A model generated the notes under the pieces. That model was not told where the DNA came from. It saw only the letters and a list, made by a program, of their open reading frames with translations, and did no database searches. Both the position numbers and the translations under genes were made by a program. This document shows, piece by piece, positions 1 to 4,874 of a stretch of DNA of 6,898 bases (positions are counted from its first letter, which is position 1; every line of letters begins with the position of its first letter). Source of the DNA: Planctomycetota bacterium. Its GTDB lineage: Bacteria; Planctomycetota; UBA1135. The DNA lies in assembly GCA_002746235.1 (NCBI GenBank), contig NVWJ01000004.1, positions 97,447-104,344 on the forward strand. The letters are read 5' to 3'.

Positions 1-891
1 TTGGCCGCGGGCTTCTACGGAATGTTTGGCGCGGAAGGCGACATGGCAACCACCATGATCATCACGCTTTGTGTTGCGGCGGGATTATTCGGTATCACTT
101 CGGTGCTGCCGATTGGCGGCGCCGACATGCCAGTCGTGGTTTCCTTGCTCAACAGTTACTCCGGGCTCGCCGCAGCCATGGCTGGCTTCGTGATTGGCAA
201 CTCTCTGTTGATTGTTGCCGGCGCGCTAGTGGGTGCAAGCGGACTGATTCTCACCATGGTCATGTGCAAAGCGATGAACCGCTCCCTCGGCAACGTATTG
301 GTTGGTGGATTTGGTGCAACGGCAACCAAGAGTGGCGGCGGCAGCGCCGATGAATACACCACAGTGAAGTCGGCAGGTGCGGAAGAAGCAGCCATGATTT
401 TGGAATCTGCAACCTCGGTCATCTTCATCCCTGGTTACGGCATGGCGGTGGCGCAAGCGCAGCACGTGGTGAAAGAACTTGGTGAAGAAATGGAGAGGCG
501 TGGCGCAACCGTCATGTACGGCATTCACCCAGTCGCGGGTCGCATGCCGGGACACATGAACGTGCTGCTTGCCGAGGCCGATGTCCCTTATGAACAACTC
601 CTCGAGCTCGAAAAGATTAACGGCGACTTCAAAACCACCGATGTCACCGTCGTCATTGGCGCCAACGACGTGGTCAACCCAGAAGCCATCGACAACCCGG
701 AGAGCCCCATTGCCGGAATGCCGATTCTAAATGCACATGAATCAGGAACCGTGCTCGTGGTAAAGCGGTCCTTGTCGCCTGGTTATGCTGGCATCAAGAA
801 CCCACTGTTCGAGCGCGAGAATACTTACATGTGTTTCGGCGACGGCAAGGCCTTCCTGGTCGACGTGCTCGCTGAACTCAAGGATTCTTAA
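1..891 (+). CDS. pntB: NAD(P) transhydrogenase subunit beta, 3' part (5' end outside window)
   Basis: The product is the C-terminal 296 residues or so of the membrane-bound proton-translocating transhydrogenase beta subunit, which couples hydride transfer between NADH and NADP+ to proton movement across the inner membrane. The family is usually about 460 residues, so roughly 165 N-terminal residues lie outside the window. The TTG at position 1 is therefore most likely an internal Leu codon, not a start. Visible residues 1-100 contain the last membrane helices, with the family signatures GGADMPVVVSLLNSYSG (39-55) and MCKAMNRS (88-95). The NADP(H)-binding domain III follows: GYGMAVAQAQ (145-154), GIHPVAGRMPGHMNVLLAEA (174-193), GANDVVNP (220-227), KRS (255-257) and GYAG (261-264). 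All the expected domain III motifs are intact and the C-terminus is normal. A pntA gene would be expected just upstream. The next gene starts 9 nt after the stop, in the same frame, which suggests co-transcription. Confidence 0.97.
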   Translation: MAAGFYGMFGAEGDMATTMIITLCVAAGLFGITSVLPIGGADMPVVVSLLNSYSGLAAAMAGFVIGNSLLIVAGALVGASGLILTMVMCKAMNRSLGNVLVGGFGATATKSGGGSADEYTTVKSAGAEEAAMILESATSVIFIPGYGMAVAQAQHVVKELGEEMERRGATVMYGIHPVAGRMPGHMNVLLAEADVPYEQLLELEKINGDFKTTDVTVVIGANDVVNPEAIDNPESPIAGMPILNAHESGTVLVVKRSLSPGYAGIKNPLFERENTYMCFGDGKAFLVDVLAELKDS

Positions 892-900
892 GCTCGCAAG

Positions 901-1650
901 TTGCGTAATCCACTAGCCACCGCCCTCGGATGTTTCCGCATCCTGCTGGCGGTGGCTTTCGCAATTCTTGGCTTGCCCATGGCGCTCGGCGTGCTGTTGT
1001 TTTCTTTCGGCAACCATCATCGGCGCGCAAGCCTTGGCGGACGCAGTGTACGCCTATGGAGTTGGGTCACTCGCCGCGCGCTTGGCATTCACGTCAGTGT
1101 GGAAGGCACGCCGCCCCCACCCGGAAGTTTTGTAGTCAGCAATCACGTTTCCCATTTTGATATCTTGGTGCTAACTAGCCTCTACCCAACCAGCTTGGTG
1201 GGCAAGAAAGAAATCATCAAGTGGCCACTACTCGGACAACTGGCGTGGATGATTGGCACCGTATTTGTCGATCGCGGCGACCGCAATAAAACTGCGGAAG
1301 TCGCCGAACAAATGCGCGGCTACTTAGATTCCGGCGCCACTGTCACTCTCTTTCCAGAAGGCACTTGCGGCGATGGCAAGCATGTCCTCCCATTTAAGCG
1401 CTCTCTTTTTTCCGTTCCCGCGGATTTAAATATTCCAACCTGGCCAGTCGCCATCCGTTACCCAGATCCCGCTGCAGCATGGACCGACGACACCCCTTTT
1501 GCCCTGCACATGTTCCGTCTGCTATGCCATACCAACCAAAAAGCCGTGGTCGAATTCGGTGAACCTATCGCAGCGGGAATGGAACGTAAGCCCCTTTCGT
1601 TTGAGGCTCACGCTCGGGTCGATGCATTGTTTGAGCACACACGCAACTAA
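901..1650 (+). CDS. 1-acyl-sn-glycerol-3-phosphate acyltransferase family protein (PlsC/OlsA-like)
   Basis: This 249-residue membrane-associated acyltransferase of the PlsC (LPLAT) family is predicted to move an acyl chain onto a lyso-lipid. A hydrophobic N-terminal helix (about 12-36) is followed by the four family blocks. These are NHVSHFD (81-87, the catalytic H-x4-D), VDRGDR (123-128), FPEGT (151-155, acceptor phosphate binding) and IPTWPV (178-183). The FPEGT block continues as CGDG and is followed by VLPFKRSLF. From family knowledge this resembles lyso-ornithine-lipid acyltransferases (OlsA) and their relatives as much as the classical lysophosphatidate enzyme (FPEGTRS), so the acceptor lipid is open. 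The start is a TTG 9 nt after the pntB stop, with no Shine-Dalgarno sequence. An in-frame GTG at 952 or ATG at 979 would cut into the hydrophobic helix, so TTG is preferred but uncertain. The gene is probably co-transcribed with pntB. Confidence 0.92.
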   Translation: MRNPLATALGCFRILLAVAFAILGLPMALGVLLFSFGNHHRRASLGGRSVRLWSWVTRRALGIHVSVEGTPPPPGSFVVSNHVSHFDILVLTSLYPTSLVGKKEIIKWPLLGQLAWMIGTVFVDRGDRNKTAEVAEQMRGYLDSGATVTLFPEGTCGDGKHVLPFKRSLFSVPADLNIPTWPVAIRYPDPAAAWTDDTPFALHMFRLLCHTNQKAVVEFGEPIAAGMERKPLSFEAHARVDALFEHTRN

Positions 1651-1768
1651 AAATTTTGCGTTGGCCATCTGCGGAACATCCCCACACAGCCCTGCAGCTC
1701 AATAGACGATCTCGGCATTCACCACAAAAAACATGGCATCATCCAAAACCTGGGTGCACTGATATCCT
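1651..1768. other. Intergenic gap, no confident regulatory site
   Basis: This 118-bp gap separates the acyltransferase from the lipoprotein phosphatase gene. It opens with an AT-rich palindromic core (AAAATTTT) right at the acyltransferase stop. There is no GC-rich hairpin with a T-tract, so no intrinsic terminator is evident. No good -35/-10 pair is visible. A CCAAAACC element lies at 1743-1750, 19 bp before the ATG at 1769. It resembles the CCAAAAC motifs in the divergent region near 4012-4109, but one short match may be chance. Confidence 0.4.
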
Positions 1769-2347
1769 ATGCCCATGACTAAGGCGTCCCTCCTGCTTGC
1801 TTTCCTTCTTCTTTGTGCCGCTTCATGCTCCAGCTCAGAAGCCGCCAGCGACTCCGATATGCTCACCGTTGGCTCGCTCTTCACCTCCGAGGCGCCACCC
1901 CAGGAGGTCGACATTAGGAACTACACCATCTTGTCCACTCAAGTTGCGGGCGGCGGATCAATCACCCCCGAGCAGGTCGCGAGCCTTCCTGGCAAGGGCT
2001 ACACCACGATTATCAGTCTCCGATTCGAACGTGAAAACGGCGTTGTTGCCGAAATGGCCGCTGCCGATGCCGCAGGGCTCACCTACGTTTCGATCCCTGT
2101 CGGTGGCGGCGATTTCACCTTGGAGCATGCCATGAAAGTCTCCGAGGCTATCCAAGCGAGCTCCGGGCACGTCTTGTTTCATTGCGCCAGCGGTGGACGG
2201 GTTTCGGCGGTGTGGGCATTGACCCGCGCGATTGATGAAGGCCTCACCCCTTCCGAGGCTGGCCGAGTTGCCGCAGAGGAAGGATGCCGTCCTATTCCAG
2301 AGTCGATGGTCAACCGGGTGATGGCCGAGCTCCAGGCCGCACGCTAA
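1769..2347 (+). CDS. Lipoprotein with DUF442-like (DSP/rhodanese-fold) phosphatase domain
   Basis: This 192-residue protein has a lipoprotein signal peptide: a positive n-region, the hydrophobic stretch LLLAFLLLCA, then AASC with Cys20 as the likely lipidated residue. It should therefore be membrane-anchored outside the cytoplasm. After a short Ser/Asp-rich linker, residues about 46-175 match the DUF442 (beta-lactamase-hydrolase-like phosphatase) plan. A segment with SITPEQVASL is followed by the IISLRFERENG strand-loop and then VLFHCASGGRVSAVWAL. The loop carries Cys139 and Arg144 after His138. The spacing is C-x4-R, not the C-x5-R of classical dual-specificity phosphatases. C-x4-R is what I recall for DUF442 proteins, so the loop looks complete. 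The general acid is not obvious and the substrate is unknown. ATGs at 1769 and 1775 are both possible starts, and neither has a Shine-Dalgarno sequence. A strong terminator follows 21 nt after the stop, so the gene is probably the last, or only, gene of its transcript. Confidence 0.82.
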   Translation: MPMTKASLLLAFLLLCAASCSSSEAASDSDMLTVGSLFTSEAPPQEVDIRNYTILSTQVAGGGSITPEQVASLPGKGYTTIISLRFERENGVVAEMAAADAAGLTYVSIPVGGGDFTLEHAMKVSEAIQASSGHVLFHCASGGRVSAVWALTRAIDEGLTPSEAGRVAAEEGCRPIPESMVNRVMAELQAAR

Positions 2348-2368
2348 AAGTGCCCTCGCATTAGATAG

Positions 2369-2399
2369 ACGGGTGATGGCTTCGGTCATCACCCGTTTT
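2369..2399 (+). terminator. Intrinsic terminator with UUCG tetraloop
   Basis: The left arm ACGGGTGATGGC (2369-2380), loop TTCG (2381-2384) and right arm GTCATCACCCGT (2385-2396) form a 12-bp stem. It has one G-U wobble and the extra-stable C(UUCG)G tetraloop closure. A short T-run (2396-2399) follows. The arms read in the plus direction from the phosphatase gene, and only the plus side has a T-tract, so it should end that transcript. The T-run is short, so efficiency may be moderate. Confidence 0.88.
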
Positions 2400-2426
2400 G
2401 AAATTATGCGCAAACTTTAATAAAGT
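2398..2426 (+). promoter_or_regulatory. Putative sigma-70-type promoter for the DUF2089-like operon
   Basis: TTGAAA (2398-2403) is followed 17 bp later by TAAAGT (2421-2426). These match the -35 box at five of six positions and the -10 box at four of six, with optimal spacing. The -35 box starts inside the T-run of the preceding terminator, so a new transcription unit begins directly after the old one ends. The surrounding bases are clearly AT-rich compared with the flanking genes. The predicted transcript start, near 2433, leaves a leader of about 50 nt before the ATG at 2482. Confidence 0.5.
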
Positions 2427-2427
2427 T
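2413..2427. promoter_or_regulatory. Perfect 7-1-7 palindrome, candidate operator
   Basis: AACTTTA, a single A, and TAAAGTT form a perfect inverted repeat. Its right half contains the whole putative -10 box (2421-2426). A protein dimer bound here would block RNA polymerase. The first gene downstream encodes a helix-turn-helix protein, so self-repression is a natural inference, though not shown. The arms are too AT-rich to form a useful RNA terminator. Confidence 0.5.
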
Positions 2428-2481
2428 AAAGCGTATCTTGATATTGTGAAAGGGGCCGACCATGGCCCACCCACACTCCTC

Positions 2482-2805
2482 ATGTCCGATTCGCCCGCAA
2501 ACGCGCTCAAAGCCTTCCAGGCACTCGATCGAGCAGACCAAGAACTAGCGCTTGAGCTTGTTTCTTGCTCCGGTTCGCTCAAGGAGCTCGCCAAGCGTCG
2601 GTCGGTCAGCTATCCCACCATCCGCCAACGGCTGGACCGACTGATTGCCCGCCTTGAGGCCGCCCAGTCGGAACAACCGCTGGATCCGATGGCCGAGCAC
2701 TTGGCCGATTTGGTCGAGCGAGGAGAGATGACTCTGGGTGGGGCAAAAGCCGCCCTGCTGGTACATCGCGAATTACTTCAAACTCAAACCCGAAAATCAT
2801 CATGA
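2482..2805 (+). CDS. DUF2089-like small helix-turn-helix protein (zinc ribbon absent)
   Basis: This 107-residue probable DNA-binding protein has its core at residues about 24-58. A Cys-Ser-Gly-Ser-Leu-Lys-Glu-Leu segment is followed by VSYPTIRQRLDRLIARLE, which fits the helix-turn-helix of DUF2089 proteins. A short acidic segment with GEMTLGGAKAALL (81-93) resembles the C-terminal helical tail seen in that family. Canonical DUF2089 proteins begin with a CxxC...CxxC zinc ribbon. Here only one Cys (Cys29) is present, so the ribbon is missing. The ATG at 2482 is chosen because it gives a clean N-terminus (MSDSPANAL). The frame is open back to 2398, and a GTG at 2446 would add 12 residues, but most of the upstream stretch is promoter-like. 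The gene overlaps the next one by 4 nt (ATGA), implying translational coupling. The target DNA is unknown; the palindrome at 2413-2427 is the obvious candidate. Confidence 0.75.
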   Translation: MSDSPANALKAFQALDRADQELALELVSCSGSLKELAKRRSVSYPTIRQRLDRLIARLEAAQSEQPLDPMAEHLADLVERGEMTLGGAKAALLVHRELLQTQTRKSS

Positions 2806-3182
2806 TCGAACTCCTTCTTCAAACCGACCCAACTCCTTGGTTTAGCGCCGAGACTGCAAACCTATTCGGCGGGTTTGGCGGTGCCGGGATAGGGGTCATC
2901 GGCGGTTCCTTGGGAGCTGCTGCCGGGGTACTTGCGCCAAAAGGGAAAGGACGCGGCATCGTCCTTGGAGGCATGATTATTTTTGCCGTCGTCGGTGTCA
3001 TCACCCTCATCATTGGTGTGGTCGCCGTTTCGGGAGGCCAGCCCTACCACGTTTGGTATCCGATGGTGTTGTTGGGCGCCATGCTCGCAGGTTTGTTTGG
3101 CGGACTAACCCCGGTCATTCGCAAGCGCTATTCAGAAGCAGAAGCGCGCCGGCTCGATGCCGACGCGCTTCGTCGCTCCTAA
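2802..3182 (+). CDS. Small three-helix membrane protein of unknown function
   Basis: I do not recognise this 126-residue protein. It has three hydrophobic segments (about 22-46, 52-77 and 87-107). The first is very rich in Gly and Ala (FGGFGGAGIGVIGGSLGAAAG), which suggests tightly packed or oligomerising helices. A charged tail follows (RKRYSEAEARRLDADALRRS). A basic GKGKG-type loop between helices 1 and 2 and the Arg-rich tail give mixed topology cues, so I do not assign inside or outside. The ATG overlaps the preceding stop (ATGA), so it is almost certainly made together with the HTH protein. The pairing suggests that the regulator controls, or is sequestered by, this membrane protein, but that is inference. 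The next gene is convergent, with only 46 bp between. Confidence 0.82.
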   Translation: MIELLLQTDPTPWFSAETANLFGGFGGAGIGVIGGSLGAAAGVLAPKGKGRGIVLGGMIIFAVVGVITLIIGVVAVSGGQPYHVWYPMVLLGAMLAGLFGGLTPVIRKRYSEAEARRLDADALRRS

Positions 3183-3228
3183 TCAGGAGGCTCAGGTTTG
3201 GGGGTGTGTTGTATGGAAGACTGGTAGC
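3183..3228. other. Short convergent intergenic gap
   Basis: These 46 bp separate two convergent genes. A weak stem (GGTGGC paired with GCTACC through one G-U) overlaps the minus-strand stop at 3223-3240, but no T-run follows it in that direction. An AGGAGG at 3185-3190 has no real gene after it. I see no convincing terminator for either gene. Confidence 0.4.
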
Positions 3229-4008
3229 CTAAAAGCCACCGCCACCTTGGCTGCCGCGGTTTCCGCCACCACTGCCTCGGTTGCCGCCTCCTCCTCCTCC
3301 TCCGCCAAAGCCACCAAATCCACGCGAATCGTTCAATTCGGTGTATTGAGTCATTTGCTCCGGGGTCAAGGAAGCGCTGAGCGTCTGCGTTTCCAGCTCA
3401 CTAATCTCAGCCATGCGAGTGCGGATTCCATCACGGTCACCCCAACCATTCTCGCGCATGTCAGCAAAGAATTCGGAGCGTGCAACAGAAGTATCGTTCA
3501 AGGCCTTAGTGAGAACCTCAGTTTGTCCGATATCGAGGCCAAGCTGTTCAGCCAACTCAGCAACTCGGGTTTCTAACTGCTCCTGACGGCGGTCTTCGCG
3601 CCGCGCACTTCGCTCTGCATCTTCTTGCTCCTCGCGCAGTTGAATCACTGCACCAACCGCTGCATCGAAACCCTGCCCTGTCGGTATGGAGTTTGCGGCC
3701 AACGGGAACTCTTCCCCGCCAGGCATACGGCCGTCGCGGAGAGCGCGATCCATTTCTACCGCACTGGTGACCCGGTCCTTCAGGGTCAAAATGCTGCCCC
3801 CTTGCACATCTAGCTGTCGCTCCATATTGTCGAGTTGCATTTGCAGGGCATCAAGTTGCTTGCCAAGGTCGGCCTCAGCCTCGGTGGCGGCGGTGATTTC
3901 CTGGCTGCTTGCAGGCTCCGCAGAGGAAGAGGAAAGCATGGCGCTTCCGACCAAGCCGCCGACGATTCCGGTGACGAAAATGAGAAAAGTTTGAAGGAGT
4001 TGGTTCAT
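3229..4008 (-). CDS. Membrane-anchored coiled-coil protein with LTPEQ motif and glycine-rich tail
   Basis: This 259-residue protein has one hydrophobic segment (about 5-27) with few flanking positive charges. It acts as a membrane anchor or uncleaved signal. A Ser/Glu-rich linker leads to a heptad-like coiled coil (about 43-80). A second charged helix (about 121-156) ends in ETRVAELAEQLGLD. Residues about 157-226 are helical and contain SLTPEQMTQYTEL, an LTxxQ-type motif seen in Spy/CpxP-like and related periplasmic helical proteins. The tail (230-259) is almost only Gly with Phe, Asn, Arg and Ser, including GGGNRGS twice. The role is unknown; an extracytoplasmic stress or scaffold function is a guess. 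The ATG at 4008 is fixed by an in-frame TAG at 4024-4026 and gives the anchor helix. The bases before it (CACCTCCC) are the opposite of a Shine-Dalgarno sequence. It is divergent from the lipoprotein gene at 4140. Confidence 0.85.
   Translation of the reverse strand: MNQLLQTFLIFVTGIVGGLVGSAMLSSSSAEPASSQEITAATEAEADLGKQLDALQMQLDNMERQLDVQGGSILTLKDRVTSAVEMDRALRDGRMPGGEEFPLAANSIPTGQGFDAAVGAVIQLREEQEDAERSARREDRRQEQLETRVAELAEQLGLDIGQTEVLTKALNDTSVARSEFFADMRENGWGDRDGIRTRMAEISELETQTLSASLTPEQMTQYTELNDSRGFGGFGGGGGGGGNRGSGGGNRGSQGGGGF
3232..3321 (-). repeat. Glycine-codon low-complexity tract with a 5-unit CCT/AGG microsatellite
   Basis: The 3' end of the coiled-coil gene is a run of GGN codons. It contains five consecutive CCT units on the plus strand (3287-3301) encoding part of an eight-glycine run, and two copies of a Gly-Gly-Gly-Asn-Arg-Gly-Ser unit. 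The period of three keeps the frame, so slippage would change the number of glycines without breaking the gene. Confidence 0.85.
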
Positions 4009-4011
4009 GGG

Positions 4012-4066
4012 AGGTGTTTGGGCCTAGCCATTTTGGCATAAATCGCCCGAATCCACCAAAACACCT
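4012..4066. repeat. 8-bp inverted repeat in the divergent intergenic region
   Basis: AGGTGTTT (4012-4019) and AAACACCT (4059-4066) are perfect inverted copies with a 39-bp spacer. Allowing one base of slack they extend to AGGTGTTTGG and CCAAAACACCT. They lie between the divergent coiled-coil gene (minus) and the lipoprotein gene (plus). They could be a pair of protein-binding half sites, but chance is possible for repeats this short. Confidence 0.4.
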
Positions 4067-4108
4067 GAACGTCGTCCAGGTTCCGCCTTGCTCATCCGCA
4101 CCAAAACA
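4054..4108 (+). repeat. 10-bp direct repeat CACCAAAACA
   Basis: CACCAAAACA occurs at 4054-4063 and 4099-4108, 45 bp apart start to start. An ATCC lies just upstream of both copies, with a small spacing change. With the inverted relative at 4012-4019 this gives three CCAAA(A)CA-type sites in the 131-bp divergent gap. The arrangement fits a shared regulator for the two flanking envelope-protein genes, but no promoter boxes can be assigned with confidence. Confidence 0.45.
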
Positions 4109-4131
4109 GCGAGAATGGCCCTCGGAACCTG
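4077..4131. repeat. Second 8-bp inverted repeat before the lipoprotein gene
   Basis: CAGGTTCC (4077-4084) and GGAACCTG (4124-4131) are perfect inverted copies with a 39-bp spacer, the same spacer as the neighbouring AGGTGTTT pair. The right arm ends 8 bp before the lipoprotein ATG at 4140. Pairing in the mRNA could hide the translation start region, or the arms could be protein sites. Confidence 0.4.
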
Positions 4132-4139
4132 CTAATCCC

Positions 4140-4874
4140 ATGAAAATTCGGTCTCTAGCCTTTTTGCCCCTTCTCCTGGTCGCTGCCTGCTCCTCGGAGC
4201 CGGTCCGCCTTTACCAACTGCGCGATGCCGATTCTGGCACTGAGGAGCAAGCCTCCTATTTGCGCTTGCAGGGTGCGGTCAACCTGGCCAACGAATTCCT
4301 CAGCAACTCGCCCTATGCCCGTGGCTTCCCAGCCGAAGAAGCCCACTTTTCCATGGGCTTGTCCGATTTGCTTTTGCATCTGAAAGGGGAAGACACCATC
4401 AGCATGCGCATTGAGACCACTGGTTGGGCTGACATGCGCACTGCATTCGGCGATGGCGTACATCCGACCGGTCAAGGTTTCCTAACCGCGCGGCGCACCA
4501 ATGCCGATGCCACCGGCAACTCCACCTCCGATGCAGCCTTCTTGCAACTAAGTATTGCCGACATGGCAGCATTGTTGCTTCGTCAAGCTGCAACCCTTCG
4601 CGAGGTCCAAGAACGCGGTGAGTTCGATTTTTGGATTAACTACAACCTACTTGGACTTAACCCACAAACTGGTTGGCTGGAAAGCAATGTCGTCGAGCGC
4701 CGTGCCTATGCCGTGCAAGCTGGTTTTTATCAGTGGATGGATCAACGCAACATGACTGCTGTCGGCGAAGGCACCGTTACCTCTGAAGGCGAAGCTATGG
4801 AAGAAACACCTTTGGTGTTACCTGCCGTAACCCCACCTGGTGGCGGCAACTTTCCGGAACCAGACTTTCCTTAG
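4140..4874 (+). CDS. Predicted lipoprotein of unknown function
   Basis: I do not recognise a family for this 244-residue protein. It opens with a textbook lipoprotein signal: Lys2 and Arg4, the hydrophobic SLAFLPLLLVAAC, and lipobox VAAC with Cys17 lipidated. The mature part is mainly soluble and mixed in charge. Segments such as LQGAVNLANEFLSN (43-56), FLQLSIADMAALLLRQAATLREVQ (134-157) and NVVERRAYAVQAGFYQWMDQ (186-205) look helical. The C-terminal 40 residues are low-complexity, acidic and Pro/Gly-rich. The frame is open back to 4014, but the ATG at 4140 is chosen because it places the signal peptide at the N-terminus. There is no Shine-Dalgarno sequence. The gene is divergent from the coiled-coil membrane protein and shares a repeat-rich promoter region with it, so related envelope roles are possible. 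Its TAG overlaps the TAA of the convergent permease gene. Confidence 0.85.
   Translation: MKIRSLAFLPLLLVAACSSEPVRLYQLRDADSGTEEQASYLRLQGAVNLANEFLSNSPYARGFPAEEAHFSMGLSDLLLHLKGEDTISMRIETTGWADMRTAFGDGVHPTGQGFLTARRTNADATGNSTSDAAFLQLSIADMAALLLRQAATLREVQERGEFDFWINYNLLGLNPQTGWLESNVVERRAYAVQAGFYQWMDQRNMTAVGEGTVTSEGEAMEETPLVLPAVTPPGGGNFPEPDFP
4871..4874. other. Overlapping convergent stop codons
   Basis: The plus-strand lipoprotein ends with TAG at 4872-4874 and the minus-strand permease ends with TAA at 4873-4871, so the two genes meet tail to tail with overlapping stops. A small inverted repeat, CTTTC (4865-4869) and GAAAG (4874-4878), spans the junction, but it is too weak to be an intrinsic terminator. 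Each transcript must therefore end inside the opposite gene or by another mechanism. Confidence 0.85.

Noticed and set aside
1677..1702. Possible hairpin around CTGC...GCAG after the acyltransferase gene
   Set aside because: The stem is only four base pairs with a long loop and no T-run, so it is not a credible terminator.
2398..2481. Longer version of the DUF2089-like gene starting at TTG 2398 or GTG 2446
   Set aside because: The stretch holds the promoter-like boxes and the perfect palindrome, and the added residues do not resemble the family's zinc ribbon. The ATG at 2482 is a better start, though GTG 2446 cannot be fully excluded.
3185..3227. AGGAGG followed by a possible tiny plus-strand frame
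   Set aside because: The frame is about nine codons and ends beside the stop of the minus-strand gene. No other gene here uses such a site.
3157..3576. 139-codon plus-strand reading frame
   Set aside because: It lies opposite the coiled-coil gene and has Ala/Ser-rich low-complexity content expected from the complement of GGN codons. It also overlaps the end of the upstream membrane protein gene.
4009..4016. GGGAGGTG, a perfect-looking Shine-Dalgarno sequence on the plus strand
   Set aside because: The only nearby start (TTG 4018) gives a seven-codon frame, and on the minus strand the sequence has the wrong polarity. It is probably part of the inverted repeat instead.
4014..4139. 42-residue N-terminal extension of the lipoprotein from GTG 4014
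   Set aside because: It would bury a textbook lipoprotein signal peptide inside the protein. The region instead looks like the divergent promoter area.
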